DNA of 64,000 nt from Sphingobium herbicidovorans (GCF_002080435.1 NZ_CP020538.1:2661501-2725500); one strand, 5' to 3'; numbered from the stretch's first letter, positions 7,683 through 16,604 are shown. The notes: generated by a model not told the origin, from the sequence alone. Numbers and translations: made by a program.

Positions 7683-9239
7683 TTAGCTTTTCGTTCTGGG
7701 GATGGCAATGGCCAGACCGGCAAGCAGCATCATGAACAGGATGGACGCCCAGTTGCCCAGCCGCGCGAACAGCGTTGGGGGCAGGGCTGGCGGCAGCGCG
7801 CCGTCGAGGAAACCGGCGCGGTTCAGGCCCAGCGCGCGCAGCACATGGCCGCGCGCATCGACGACGGCGGAGACGCCGGTGGGGGTGGAGCGGATGATGG
7901 GGATGCCCTCTTCAATGGCGCGCAGGCGGGCTTGCGCGAGATGCTGGACCGGCCCCCAACTGCCGAACCAGGCGTCGTTGGAGGGGTTGAAGAGGAAGGC
8001 GGGGCGATTGGCCGCGTCGATCACCTGCCCTGAGAAAATGATTTCATAGCAGATCTGGACGCCCATCTTGATTTCCGGGCGGCCTAGCGTGGCGGGCAGG
8101 GGCAGGCTTTGCGGGCCGGGGCCGGGCCAGAAATCGGCGTCACCGGGCACGAGGCGCGACAGGCCGATTGGCTGGAGCAGGGCGCGCATGGGCAGATATT
8201 CGCCATAGGGGACAAGGTGCGCCTTGTCATAGCGGCTGAGCAGCTGTGCCTGGGGCGAGACGATAAAGAGGCTGTTGTTCGCGCCCGCCAGCGCGTTGGT
8301 GGCGACGCCATTTTCCTCCACCTGCTTGAAATAGACCTTCGTCGCGCCGGTCATCAGCAGGTCGCCGGGACCGAGCAACGCGGCGAGGCGGGCGCGCCAT
8401 AGCGGTTCCATGTCGAGATAGGCGGGGATCGCGGCTTCCGGCCAGAAGATGAGGCGGGGGGCGGGCCGCTGTTCGCCGGACAGGCGGGCGAGGGTGCGGA
8501 AATGCGCCTCCTCTAGCTCCGGCGAATATTTTTCATCCTGGCCGATGTTCGGTTGAACGACGCGAATGCGCGGTGCGCCTGCGGGGGTCGGCGGCGCGGG
8601 GGCAAGGAGGCCCCAGAGCGCGAGGGCGCAGAGCGGCGCGGCTATCGCGGCGGCGGGGAACCAGCGGCGACGGAGGCCTAGCAGGATGGCTCCGGCCGCG
8701 AGGATCGTCAGCGCGCCGAGGCCATAGGTGCCGATCAGCGTCGCCGCGATGGCGATGCCGGTGGGGAGCAGCGTGACGCCGAGCGGGTTCCACGCAAAGC
8801 CGGTGAAGGCCACGGCGCGCAGATATTCGCTGGCGATCCAGCAGGCGGCGAAGAGGAGGATGAAGGGAAGGCCGCTGCGTTCGGCCCGGAGCAACTTGCC
8901 GGACAACCACCACGCGCCCAAAGCCGCAAGGGCGGGATAGACGGCGAGATAGAGCGACAGGATGACCACCGCGCTATAGCCGAACCAGTGCGGCATCGCG
9001 TCCTGGAAGCTGAAGGCGTGGGCGATCCAGTTGAGGCCCAGCGTGAAATGGCCAAGGCCGAACAGCCAGCCGCGGGTGAAGGCTGCGCGGGGCGCGGGTG
9101 CGCGCGCGATAAGCCAGAGGAGCAGCGCGAGGCAGGCGAGGGTGACGGGCCAGAGCCGAAGTGGTTCGAAGCCGGTGGCGGCGAGGAATCCTGCGCCAAG
9201 CGCGCCGAGCCGGGGATAGCGGGCGAACATGTCCTGCAT
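7683..9239 (-). CDS. lnt: Apolipoprotein N-acyltransferase
   Basis: Lnt adds the third acyl chain to lipoproteins in the inner membrane. The 518-residue product has about six N-terminal membrane segments, then the nitrilase-fold domain. The catalytic triad is visible: Glu in [13 protein letters not shown], Lys in [14 protein letters not shown], Cys in [10 protein letters not shown]. The ATG at 9239 leaves an 11-base gap to the upstream gene; an earlier start at 9284 would overlap it. It probably shares a transcript with the YqaA gene. Confidence 0.95.
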   Translation of the reverse strand: MQDMFARYPRLGALGAGFLAATGFEPLRLWPVTLACLALLLWLIARAPAPRAAFTRGWLFGLGHFTLGLNWIAHAFSFQDAMPHWFGYSAVVILSLYLAVYPALAALGAWWLSGKLLRAERSGLPFILLFAACWIASEYLRAVAFTGFAWNPLGVTLLPTGIAIAATLIGTYGLGALTILAAGAILLGLRRRWFPAAAIAAPLCALALWGLLAPAPPTPAGAPRIRVVQPNIGQDEKYSPELEEAHFRTLARLSGEQRPAPRLIFWPEAAIPAYLDMEPLWRARLAALLGPGDLLMTGATKVYFKQVEENGVATNALAGANNSLFIVSPQAQLLSRYDKAHLVPYGEYLPMRALLQPIGLSRLVPGDADFWPGPGPQSLPLPATLGRPEIKMGVQICYEIIFSGQVIDAANRPAFLFNPSNDAWFGSWGPVQHLAQARLRAIEEGIPIIRSTPTGVSAVVDARGHVLRALGLNRAGFLDGALPPALPPTLFARLGNWASILFMMLLAGLAIAIPRTKS

Positions 9240-9250
9240 GGACCGAGCGA

Positions 9251-9886
9251 TCAGCGCAGCGTGGCCATGGTGGCGCCGCTGCATGCGTCGCTCTTGTCCC
9301 CGCCGCCCGACAGCATGGAGGCCGCGATGAAGCCGCCGACGACAAGGACCAGGAAGGCTGCGGAGAGCAGGCCCAGATATTTTTCGATGAACGCCTTTAT
9401 GGGGCGACCGAATTTCCAGAACAGAAAGCCCACCAGCATGAACTGGAATGCGCGGGACAGGATGCTCGCCCAGATAAAGGTGAAGAGGGGGAGGCCGATG
9501 AAGCCCGCAGTGATGGTTATGAGCTTGAAGGGGATCGGCGTCGCGCCCTTCACCAGGATGATTTCCGCGCCATATTCGCGCAGATAGCAGGCGGCGACCG
9601 GGAATTTGGAGGCCAGGCCAAGGGTGTCGAGTATCTGCTGCCCGACCGCTTCATAGAGGAAAAAGCCGATGGCATAGCCAAGCATGCCGCCCAGCACCGA
9701 GGCGAGCGTGCATATGACGCCAAAGCGGATCGCGCGTTCCGGCCGGGCAAGGCACATGAGGCCGAGCAGCGGATGCGGCGGAATAGGAAAGAAGCTGGAT
9801 TCCATGAAGGATATGACGAAGAGCCAGCGTTCGGCATGGGCGTGGGCGGCTTTGGCCAGCGTCCACTGATAGAGCTTGGTGAGCAT
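9251..9886 (-). CDS. YqaA/DedA-family (VTT domain) membrane protein
   Basis: The 211-residue protein has the DedA/YqaA pattern: FMESSFFPIPPHPLL near the first helix, a Gly-rich second helix (LASVLGGMLGYAIGFFLYE), KGATPIPFKLITITAGFIG, and a last membrane segment near the C-terminus. Family members are thought to act as lipid scramblases or transporters in the inner membrane. It lies directly upstream of lnt in the same direction. Confidence 0.88.
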   Translation of the reverse strand: MLTKLYQWTLAKAAHAHAERWLFVISFMESSFFPIPPHPLLGLMCLARPERAIRFGVICTLASVLGGMLGYAIGFFLYEAVGQQILDTLGLASKFPVAACYLREYGAEIILVKGATPIPFKLITITAGFIGLPLFTFIWASILSRAFQFMLVGFLFWKFGRPIKAFIEKYLGLLSAAFLVLVVGGFIAASMLSGGGDKSDACSGATMATLR

Positions 9887-9955
9887 CGGTGGCGGACGTA
9901 GCGGAGATTGAAACCGACCGCCAGCGCTTTCCTTTTCATGACAAAGGCGAAATTG

Positions 9956-9983
9956 TTGACCCGGTGCGGGGCGCCTCTAGAAT
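9956..9983 (+). promoter_or_regulatory. Sigma70-type promoter for the 10003 gene
   Basis: TTGACC and TAGAAT are separated by 16 bases and lie 19 bases before the ATG at 10003, with a strong AGGAGAAGG ribosome site between. This settles the downstream start for that gene. Confidence 0.6.
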
Positions 9984-10002
9984 CGGGGCAAAGGAGAAGG
10001 TC

Positions 10003-10245
10003 ATGCTAGGCATGGGAGAGGGCGCATGCTCGTTTGAATTCAACACCGATCCCGCGACGTTCAAGGTGGGCGACACAGTGAGCTATCGCGTGACGGGGAG
10101 CCTTGAAGGCATGCCCTTTGTCGGCACGCTGCTGGAGGTGCATGAGGATCATGTCGTGCTGACGTCCGATCCGGAGGATAAGGCGAGCCGGATGCGGGCG
10201 ACGCGCGAAAGCCGCCCGGTCGTGCGCGAGGAAGACATATGCTGA
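10003..10245 (+). CDS. Small conserved-looking hypothetical protein
   Basis: The 80-residue product has a short beta-rich core (FKVGDTVSYRVTGSLEGMPFVGTLLEVHEDHVVLTSD) that reads like a small SH3/OB-type barrel, followed by a basic tail (ASRMRATRESRP). I do not recognise a named family. The start is fixed by the promoter and ribosome site just upstream. The TonB-like gene starts immediately after its stop. Confidence 0.6.
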   Translation: MLGMGEGACSFEFNTDPATFKVGDTVSYRVTGSLEGMPFVGTLLEVHEDHVVLTSDPEDKASRMRATRESRPVVREEDIC

Positions 10246-10246
10246 G

Positions 10247-11070
10247 GTGACGGCGTTGACGCGCGGGCGGCGTGTGGGCAAGACCCCATTTCCGCATCAG
10301 CAGCCCGGCCGTTATTTCGTGACACTGACTTCCCCATCATGGTCCAGGGTGCGCGAGCGCGGCGGCGGCCTGCTGTTTGCGCTGGGGCTGAATGGTTTGC
10401 TGCTGCTGGCGTTGCTGACGCTGTCGCCGCAGCCTGAGCCGCGGGTCGAGGATCCCCGTCAGCCGGTGACTTTCGAAATGGCCGCTGCGCCCGAAGCCAG
10501 GGCGGAGAAGAGCGAGCAGCGGCAGGAGAAGCGGGCCGAGGCGGCGGAAGCGCGCAAGCCCGCCGTCGTCCAGCCGCCCAAGCCATTAGAGACGCCCACG
10601 GAAGAACGGCCCGCGACGTTACCCTTCCTGCAACTCGACCGCGCGCAGATGGCGTCAGCGGACATCGGCAAGATGGCGCGCAAGGATGTGGGCGAAGGCG
10701 CATCGGGCCAGGGGGACAGCCGCATGGCGGCTGGGCCGGGCGAGGGGCCGGGCGGCGTGCATCTGTTCGAGGCGGAATGGTATCGGCGGCCAAGTCATGC
10801 GGAATTGTCCACCTATCTGCCCGCGAGCGCGCCGGGCGACGGATGGGGGCTGGTGGCCTGCAAGACGGTTGAGAATTTCCGTGTCGAAAATTGTCAGGCG
10901 CTGGGCGAATCGCCGCAAGGGTCGGGCTTTGCACGGGCGGTGCGGCTGGCCGCGTGGCAGTTCATGGTGCGCCCCCGCGCGTGAACGGCAAGCCGATGAT
11001 CGGCAGTTGGGTGCGGATCAGAATCGATTACAGTCGCAAACTGGTGGACGGCGGCGCGGCTGGCATGTGA
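10247..11070 (+). pseudogene. TonB-like energy transducer, frameshifted near the C-terminus
   Basis: The open frame (10247-10984, GTG start) encodes a basic N-terminus, one membrane segment (GLLFALGLNGLLLLALLTL), a Pro/Glu/Arg-rich periplasmic linker and a C-terminal domain (GWGLVACKTVENFRVENCQ). It stops right after QFMVRPRA. One base added to the C5 run at 10972-10976 continues the frame as RPPRVNGKPMIGSWVRI and so on to the stop at 11070, which supplies the expected final beta strand of a TonB-type domain. It is therefore one 274-residue gene with a one-base loss, more likely a sequencing slip than a real null. The partner receptor is unknown. Confidence 0.7.
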
Positions 11071-11134
11071 TTTAGGTTGCGTTTCGATACTTGTTTGGCA
11101 TGATCCGCCCATTGACCGATCCGGGAGGAATATC

Positions 11135-11788
11135 ATGATCATCTATGGTGCGCGGGTTTCACCCTTTGTCCGCAAGGTCATCGTCTTCGCCGCAGAAAAA
11201 GAGCTGGCGGTAGAGGTGAAGCCGGGCGGGTTCGGGCAGGGCGGGGAAATCTTCGCCCAGGCATCTCCCTTCGGCAAGATACCGGCATTTCAGGATGGCG
11301 ATTTCCTGATCAGCGACAGCAGCGCGATCATAACCTATATGGATGCTGTCCAGCCTGAACCGAACCTGATCCCGCTGGAGCCGAAGGCGCGGGCTCGGAC
11401 AATATGGTATGAGGAATTTGGCGATACCATCGTGCAGGCGGCGGGCGCTGCGATCTTCTTCAACCGCGTGGTCGCGCCGCTGATGGGCATGCCGCAGGAT
11501 CTGGCGGCGGCGGAAAAGGCAGAGGCCGAAGCTCTGCCGCGCGTGCTGGATTATATCGAGAAGACATTGCCTGACAGCGGTTTTCTGGTGGAGGATCGAT
11601 TTACGTTGGCCGACATCGCGGTCGTGTGCCCGCTGATGAATGTCGGCTATTGCGATACGGTGCAAATCGCGGATCGTTGGCCAAAAGTTGGACAATGGAT
11701 GGAGCGGATGCGCGCGCGCCCCAGCTTTGCCGCTGCCCTGGAGATTGAAATCCCGCAGATCGAGAAAATGAAGGACAAGCTGAAATAA
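11135..11788 (+). CDS. Glutathione S-transferase family protein
   Basis: The 217-residue protein has the thioredoxin-fold N-terminal domain (MIIYGARVSPFVRKVIVF, then GKIPAFQDGDFLISDSSAII) and the helical C-terminal domain (FTLADIAVVCPLMN, a GST motif). Substrate cannot be told. GGGAGGAA lies eight bases before the ATG. It is the last gene before the GTA cluster. Confidence 0.9.
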   Translation: MIIYGARVSPFVRKVIVFAAEKELAVEVKPGGFGQGGEIFAQASPFGKIPAFQDGDFLISDSSAIITYMDAVQPEPNLIPLEPKARARTIWYEEFGDTIVQAAGAAIFFNRVVAPLMGMPQDLAAAEKAEAEALPRVLDYIEKTLPDSGFLVEDRFTLADIAVVCPLMNVGYCDTVQIADRWPKVGQWMERMRARPSFAAALEIEIPQIEKMKDKLK

Positions 11789-11857
11789 CCTATTTGGAAC
11801 ATTTATCTTGACATCGTCACGCTGTTCTGGCAGGAATGTCGATATTGGGAGTTGTGA

Positions 11858-11910
11858 GTCGCCGCAGCGGTGACGAGGCAAGGGCTGGTCCGGTTGGACC
11901 GGCCCTTTTT
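11858..11910 (+). terminator. Hairpin plus intrinsic terminator before the GTA cluster (possible small RNA 3' end)
   Basis: A first hairpin (GTCGCCG-CAG-CGGTGAC, 11858-11874, one G-T pair) is followed by a terminator: arms 11882-11891 and 11896-11905 with loop GGTT, then five T. It lies 70-120 bases after the GST stop, and the first terminase gene starts 30 bases later. It may simply end the GST transcript, or be the 3' part of a short RNA. Confidence 0.65.
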
Positions 11911-11940
11911 GCTTGGGGATGAGCGGGAGGACAGCGTGGC

Positions 11941-12513
11941 ATGGCAAAGCAGGAGGACGGAGCCGGGACGAGGCGTTTTTCCGGGAAGGCGAGCGATGGC
12001 CCGGACCGCGTCCTGACTGTGCAGCGCAGCCAGCGCGGTGCGGCGGGAAGCGGAGCGCAGGTCAGGGCCGTGCGCAAGGATGGTTGGACAGAGGCGAGGC
12101 GCAAGAGCTTCATGGAAACGCTGGCCGCGACCTGCAATGTCAGCGAGGCGGCGCGGGTGGCCGGCAAAAACCTGTCGAGCGCCTATTATCAGAAGCGGCG
12201 CGATCCGGGCTTTGCGCGGGAATGGGCGCAGGCGCTGAGCATCGGTTATGCCGAGTTGGAGGCCCTGCTGCTGCGGCAGGCGCTGTTCGGGACGGAGCAG
12301 GAAGAAGTGGTGCTGGATGCGCAGGGGCAGGTGAAGAGCCGCAAGCTGAAGCGCGGGCATCCCAATGCGGTGGCCGTGCGGCTGCTGGTGCAGCATCAGC
12401 GCGAAGCGGCGGGGAGGATCGCGGCGGATGCGGTCGACAGGCCCGATGGCGAGGATGCTGTCGAACGGCTGCGCAAGGCGCTGGAGAGAGTGCGGGAGAA
12501 GAGGGGGGATTGA
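11941..12513 (+). CDS. GTA gp1: small terminase subunit
   Basis: The 190-residue product carries a helix-turn-helix (WTEARRKSFMETLAATCNVSEAARVAG) followed by a long helical region, as in small terminases and RcGTA gp1. In the GTA it works with the large terminase to package random host DNA. GGGAGGA precedes the ATG. It opens the structural cluster, 31 bases after a terminator, so a promoter must lie nearby, but I see no clear -35/-10. Confidence 0.85.
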   Translation: MAKQEDGAGTRRFSGKASDGPDRVLTVQRSQRGAAGSGAQVRAVRKDGWTEARRKSFMETLAATCNVSEAARVAGKNLSSAYYQKRRDPGFAREWAQALSIGYAELEALLLRQALFGTEQEEVVLDAQGQVKSRKLKRGHPNAVAVRLLVQHQREAAGRIAADAVDRPDGEDAVERLRKALERVREKRGD

Positions 12514-12631
12514 GTAGGGATCGATGTTTCGCGTCGGCCCCTGCTCATCGCCAAACATTCAGGCTGCCAGTGACGCAAAGGAAGTGACTGACGACGAAGT
12601 AGAGGCTGAGCGCGGGAAGGGAGCAAGGCCT

Positions 12632-13966
12632 GTGGGGGGCATTTCGGATTTCGAGCGGTTGGCGGCGCTGCCCGACGAGGCGCGCGAGCGGGTGTTGGCC
12701 GGGCTGAACGGCGCGGCGGCGCAGGCGTTGGCGCATGATTGGGAATGGCTGGCGCGGCCCGAACAGTTGGCGCCCGAAGGCGACTGGCGCATCTGGCTGA
12801 TGATGGCCGGACGCGGATTTGGCAAGACGCGGGCCGGAGCGGAATGGGTGCGCGCCATCGCCGAACGGGACGGGCGGGCGCGGATCGCTTTGGTCGGCGC
12901 GACGCTGGGCGAGGCGCGCAGCGTGATGGTGGAGGGACCGTCCGGGCTGCTGGCGGTTGCGCCATGGTGGAACCGGCCAGCCTTTTCTCCCGCGCTGCGG
13001 CGGCTGATATGGCCCAATGGCGCGATGGCGCTGCTGTTCGGCGCGGCGGACGCGGAATCGCTGCGTGGGCCGCAGTTCAGCCATGGCTGGGCGGATGAGA
13101 TCGCCAAATGGCCGGGCGGCGAGGCGGCGTGGGACAATCTGATGATGGGCATGCGGCTGGGCGATCGGCCGCGCGTGCTGGCGACGACGACGCCGCGCCC
13201 GGTGCCGCTGGTGCGGACATTGGTGGCGGGGAAGGACAATGGCGTCGTGGTGACGCGCGGGCGAACGGCGGACAATCTGGCGAACCTGGCGGATGGCTTC
13301 GTGGCGGCGATGGAGCAGAGCTATGGCGCGACGCGGCTGGGGCGGCAAGAACTGGAAGGCGAGCTGATCAGCGACGTCGAGGGCGCGCTGTGGAGCCGCG
13401 ACCTGCTGGAGCGGTGCCGGGTGGCGCATGTGCCCGAGCGGGAGGATGGCGGCGCGCTGCTGTCGCGGGTGGTGGTGGGCGTCGATCCGCCAGCGTCCGC
13501 GCATGGCGATGCGTGCGGGATCATCGTAGCGGGACTGGGCGGCGACGGGCGCGCTTATGTAATTGCCGATGCAAGCGTCGAGAAGGCGACGCCGGAGGGC
13601 TGGGCCCGCGCGGTCGCGCAGGCGGCGGCGCAGCATGGCGCGGACCGGGTGATCGCGGAGGCCAATAATGGCGGCGCGATGGTGGAAAGCGTGCTGCGCG
13701 CGGCGGAGGCGGCGCTGCCGGTGCGGCTGGTGCATGCGAGCCGGGGGAAGTCGGCGCGGGCAGAACCGGTGGCGGCGCTGTATGAGGCGGGACGCGTGCG
13801 GCATCGGGGGGCCTTCTGGACGCTGGAGGATGAGATGTGCGGGCTGGTGGCCGGTGGCGGCTATGTGGGGCCGGGCCGGTCGCCCGACCGGGCCGACGCG
13901 CTGGTGTGGGCGCTGAGCGAACTGATGCTGGGACGGCGCGGACAGGCGCGGGTGCGGCCGGTGTGA
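12632..13966 (+). CDS. GTA gp2: large terminase (ATPase/nuclease)
   Basis: The packaging motor. Walker A is visible in MMAGRGFGKTRAGAEW, an acidic pair in GWADEIAKW, and the RNase H-like nuclease begins at VVVGVDPPASAHGDACGI with later acidic residues (IAEANNGG, SPDRADALVWA). I prefer the GTG at 12632 (444 residues, homologous sequence begins just after, AAGGGAG upstream). An ATG at 12524 would add 36 residues that do not look like the family. Confidence 0.92.
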   Translation: MGGISDFERLAALPDEARERVLAGLNGAAAQALAHDWEWLARPEQLAPEGDWRIWLMMAGRGFGKTRAGAEWVRAIAERDGRARIALVGATLGEARSVMVEGPSGLLAVAPWWNRPAFSPALRRLIWPNGAMALLFGAADAESLRGPQFSHGWADEIAKWPGGEAAWDNLMMGMRLGDRPRVLATTTPRPVPLVRTLVAGKDNGVVVTRGRTADNLANLADGFVAAMEQSYGATRLGRQELEGELISDVEGALWSRDLLERCRVAHVPEREDGGALLSRVVVGVDPPASAHGDACGIIVAGLGGDGRAYVIADASVEKATPEGWARAVAQAAAQHGADRVIAEANNGGAMVESVLRAAEAALPVRLVHASRGKSARAEPVAALYEAGRVRHRGAFWTLEDEMCGLVAGGGYVGPGRSPDRADALVWALSELMLGRRGQARVRPV

Positions 13967-14027
13967 GGAACCGCGCCGGCTTGCCCGGCGTACTGTTGCA
14001 GTGAATTTTGTGTGAGGAGTGAAGGTC

Positions 14028-14366
14028 ATGAAGCTGGCCAGAATCATGATGATAGCCGCTGGCGCGACGCTGGTTGCGACGCCGGTGATGGCTGCGTCGC
14101 TGAGCAGCAAGGAACGGGCGCGTGTGGCCCGCGCGGCTCCACGGGACAGGGATGATGTGCGCTATTGCCTGTTGCAGGCGAAGAAGGGGCGTGATCGCGG
14201 GACTGTGATCGGCGCGGCTGGCGGTGCTGGCGTGGGCGCTTTGGCGGGCGGCAACCTGGGCGAATCCCTGCTGGCTGGCGCGGCGGGCGCCGTGGCGGGG
14301 CGTGTGATCGGAAAGAGCGAGGGAACGAACGCGGAGTGTGATCGGGTGTTGCGGCGTAATCCTTGA
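14028..14366 (+). CDS. Glycine-zipper membrane protein inserted between GTA gp2 and gp3
   Basis: The 112-residue product has a signal peptide (MKLARIMMIAAGATLVATPVMAA) and a Gly/Ala-rich membrane hairpin (IGAAGGAGVGALAGGNLG, then AGAAGAVAGRVIG), typical of the glycine-zipper 2TM family of envelope proteins. GAGGAG lies upstream of the ATG at 14028. It has no known phage role and sits between terminase and portal, followed by a palindromic repeat. It reads as a host cargo gene inside the cluster. Confidence 0.75.
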   Translation: MKLARIMMIAAGATLVATPVMAASLSSKERARVARAAPRDRDDVRYCLLQAKKGRDRGTVIGAAGGAGVGALAGGNLGESLLAGAAGAVAGRVIGKSEGTNAECDRVLRRNP

Positions 14367-14405
14367 GATGAAGGGAGAGGGCGTTCCCCTCTCCAGGTTA
14401 TGGTA

Positions 14406-14453
14406 GGCGGCGAGCCGCCAACCTTCACCATCCTCTCCCCTGAACGGGAGAGG
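14406..14453. repeat. Bipartite palindromic element, copy 1 (before GTA gp3)
   Basis: Two hairpins are separated by 12 bases: GGCGGC-GA-GCCGCC (14406-14419) and CCTCTCCC-N6-GGGAGAGG (14432-14453), followed by a T-rich stretch. The layout matches the copies at 16518 and 17732, including the spacer pattern starting AA and ending AT. It ends 26 bases before the portal start. Another partial stem lies just upstream (about 14373-14393). Confidence 0.7.
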
Positions 14454-14479
14454 ATTTTGTTTTTGTGGCGGGGGCTTTC

Positions 14480-15607
14480 ATGAAATTGTTCGGGGCGAAG
14501 GCGGCGCGTTCGGGCGCGCGGCCGGTGTTGGCGCGTGCCTGGGGATCGGGCGCGATGGCTTTGGGGGAGTGGCCTGCTTCCTATGAGGCGCAGGTGCGCG
14601 CCGGGGTGATCGGCAATCCGGTGGCGCAGCGGGCGTTGCGGCTGGTGTCGGAAGGCGCGGGCGCGACAACGCTGGCGGTGAATGGGGTGGAGGATGCGGA
14701 GTATGGCCGTGTGGCTTCGCTGTTGACGCGTTGTTCGGCGGGGCAGGGGCTGGTCGAGACACTGGCGAGCCATTTGATGCTGCACGGCAATGGCTATGTG
14801 CAGGTGATGGCGGGCGCTGACGGCAAGCCTGCCGAGCTATATGCGCTGCGGCCCGAGCGGGTGAGCGTTGAGGCTGACGCGCGAGGGTGGCCTGCGGCTT
14901 ATCTCTATCGCGTGGGGGATAGTGTGACGCGGTTGATGCCGGAGGATGGCGTTGGGCGGGCTTCGATCCTGCACCTGAAGGCGCTGCATCCGCTGGACGA
15001 TCATTATGGGCTGGGTTGTGTCGGCGCGGCGGCTGGGGCGGTGGCGATCCACAATGCGGCGACGGTGTGGAACAAGGCTCTGCTGGACAATGCGGCGCGG
15101 CCTTCGGGGGCGATGGTCTATGATCCGGGAGACGGGTCGGTGATGTCGCCTGAGCAGTTCGAGCGGGTTAAGCGGGAGATGGAGGTCGCTTTTTCCGGTG
15201 CGGCCAATGCGGGGCGGCCGATGCTGCTGGAGGGCGGGCTGGATTGGAAGGCGATGAGCCTGACGCCGGCGGAGATGGATTTCGTCGGCCTGAAGGCTGC
15301 GGCGGCGCGGGAGATTGCGCTCGCCTTTGGCGTGCCGCCGATGTTGATGGGCCTGCCGGGCGACAATGCCTACGCCAATTATCGCGAGGCGAACAAGGCG
15401 CTGTGGCGGCAGACGATATTGCCGCTGGTGGGGAAGATCTGCGGCGGGCTGGCGCAGGGGTTGCAGGGGTGGTGGCCGGGGCTGACGCTGGCGGCGGATA
15501 TGGATGCGGTGCCTGCCTTGTCGGATGAGCGGGCGGCTTTGTGGGAGCGGGTGGCGAGCGCGGATTTCCTGACGGCGGACGAGAAGAGGGCGATGCTGGG
15601 GATTTGA
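14480..15607 (+). CDS. GTA gp3: portal protein
   Basis: HK97-family portal protein of 375 residues, forming the ring through which DNA enters the capsid. Typical segments are VAQRALRLVSEGA, LLLHGNGYVQ-like LMLHGNGYVQVM, and the C-terminal MLMGLPGDNAYANYREANKALWRQTILPL. I use the ATG at 14480 (MKLFGAK); a GTG at 14465 is also possible. Confidence 0.92.
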   Translation: MKLFGAKAARSGARPVLARAWGSGAMALGEWPASYEAQVRAGVIGNPVAQRALRLVSEGAGATTLAVNGVEDAEYGRVASLLTRCSAGQGLVETLASHLMLHGNGYVQVMAGADGKPAELYALRPERVSVEADARGWPAAYLYRVGDSVTRLMPEDGVGRASILHLKALHPLDDHYGLGCVGAAAGAVAIHNAATVWNKALLDNAARPSGAMVYDPGDGSVMSPEQFERVKREMEVAFSGAANAGRPMLLEGGLDWKAMSLTPAEMDFVGLKAAAAREIALAFGVPPMLMGLPGDNAYANYREANKALWRQTILPLVGKICGGLAQGLQGWWPGLTLAADMDAVPALSDERAALWERVASADFLTADEKRAMLGI

Positions 15608-15609
15608 GG

Positions 15610-15754
15610 TTCGCGCAGAGGCGCAGAGGGCGCAGAGGGCGCGGAGGGCGCGGAGGGCGCGGAGGTTCTTGATTCACGCGGAGGCGCGGAGATTTTTGAG
15701 GGCCGCCTTTGGGCGGCTTTTTGTTGCTCTGCGATCTCTGCGGCTCTGCGCGAA
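15610..15754. repeat. Tandem 9-base repeat island with inverted ends
   Basis: After the portal stop, about six units of the type GCGCAGAGG/GCGCGGAGG run from 15613 to about 15665, followed by a degenerate restart (TTCACGCGGAGG, 15674). The island ends with CTCTGCGCGAA (15744-15754), the exact reverse complement of TTCGCGCAGAG at 15610-15620. An intrinsic-terminator-like hairpin sits inside. It separates the portal gene from g3.5. Confidence 0.75.
15702..15722 (+). terminator. Intrinsic terminator-like hairpin between GTA gp3 and g3.5
   Basis: GCCGCC-TTTG-GGCGGC is followed directly by five T. It would terminate or attenuate transcription coming from the portal gene. Confidence 0.6.
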
Positions 15755-15773
15755 AATAATCGGGAGTGGGCCG

Positions 15774-16094
15774 ATGAAATATGATGGCGAGATGCTGGCG
15801 CGGCTGGTGGCGCAGGCTGAGAGCGCGCCGGGGCAGGCGGACATGGTGATGATCCGCGCTCTGATTGAGGAGGCGAGCGAGCTGGGCGCGGGGCGGGCGC
15901 TGGAGCGGCTGGGGCTGTCCGATCGCAGCGCGGAGGGGGATGTGCGGGAATTGCGGGAGCTGCTGTCGGCATGGCGCGACGCGAAAAAGGCGGCGCGCGG
16001 CGCTGTCGTCGGCTGGGCCGTGCGGATCGTGATGGCGCTGATCCTGCTGGGCGTTGCGGTGAAGGCGGGCCTGATCGGGATGGTGCGCGGATGA
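15774..16094 (+). CDS. GTA g3.5 protein (DUF6127-like)
   Basis: The 106-residue product begins MKYDGEMLARLVAQAE, is helical, and ends in a membrane-like segment (WAVRIVMALILLGVAVKAGLIGM). It occupies the g3.5 position between portal and protease as in other GTA clusters. Start chosen at 15774, with GGGAGTGGG upstream; the longer frame runs back into the repeat island. Function is unknown. It overlaps gp4 by ATGA. Confidence 0.8.
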   Translation: MKYDGEMLARLVAQAESAPGQADMVMIRALIEEASELGAGRALERLGLSDRSAEGDVRELRELLSAWRDAKKAARGAVVGWAVRIVMALILLGVAVKAGLIGMVRG

Positions 16095-16504
16095 GCGGGC
16101 CGGAGCCTTGTGAGGATGTCCGGTTCGCGGGCTATGCGGCGGTGTTCGACCGTATGGATCATGGCGGCGATGTGGTGCGTCCGGGCGCCTTTGCAGGTGT
16201 GGCGGCGGGCGTGCCGCTGCTGTGGCAGCATTCGCCCGGCGATGCGATCGGAACCGTGGAGCGGGTCGAGGAAGATGCGCGCGGATTGCGGGTGATCGGG
16301 CGGGTTTCACGGCGGACCAGCGCCGGACGGGCGGCGGCGCGCGCGCTGAAGGACCGGACGGTGGACGGCCTGTCCTTCGGCTATCGGGTGCGCGAGGCGC
16401 GGGGGGCTTCTCCGCGCGAACTGCTGGCTTTGGAGCTGGTGGAGGTGAGCGTCGTCACGCACCCGATGCAGCCATTGGCGCGGGTGATTGCGGTGGAGGG
16501 GTAG
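16091..16504 (+). CDS. GTA gp4: HK97-type prohead protease
   Basis: The 137-residue protein shows the family pattern: FAGYAAVFDRMDHGGDVVRPGAF, LLWQHSPGDAIGTV (catalytic His), and DGLSFGYRV (catalytic Ser region), then VEVSVVTHPMQPLA. It trims the capsid N-terminal scaffold. Start overlaps the g3.5 stop by four bases, showing coupling. A bipartite repeat separates it from the capsid gene. Confidence 0.9.
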   Translation: MSGPEPCEDVRFAGYAAVFDRMDHGGDVVRPGAFAGVAAGVPLLWQHSPGDAIGTVERVEEDARGLRVIGRVSRRTSAGRAAARALKDRTVDGLSFGYRVREARGASPRELLALELVEVSVVTHPMQPLARVIAVEG

Positions 16505-16517
16505 CAAGCCCCCTCAT

Positions 16518-16579
16518 CCAACTTTGCCTGGCCAGCGAGCTGGCAAGGCTTCGTATCCTTCTCCCCGGTGGGGAGAAGG
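16518..16579. repeat. Bipartite palindromic element, copy 2 (before GTA gp5), with terminator-like end
   Basis: Hairpins GCCAGC-GA-GCTGGC (16531-16544) and CCTTCTCCCC-GGT-GGGGAGAAGG (16557-16579), spaced by 12 bases. The whole 62-base unit matches copy 3 at 17732 at most positions. Copy 2 is followed by seven T (16580-16586), giving a textbook intrinsic terminator 18 bases before the capsid start. Confidence 0.85.
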
Positions 16580-16604
16580 TTTTTTTATGTCTGAGGAGTG
16601 GTGG

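Noticed and set aside
15610..15754. Tandem repeats as a CRISPR array
   Set aside because: Units are 8-9 bases with no unique spacers and no cas genes nearby.
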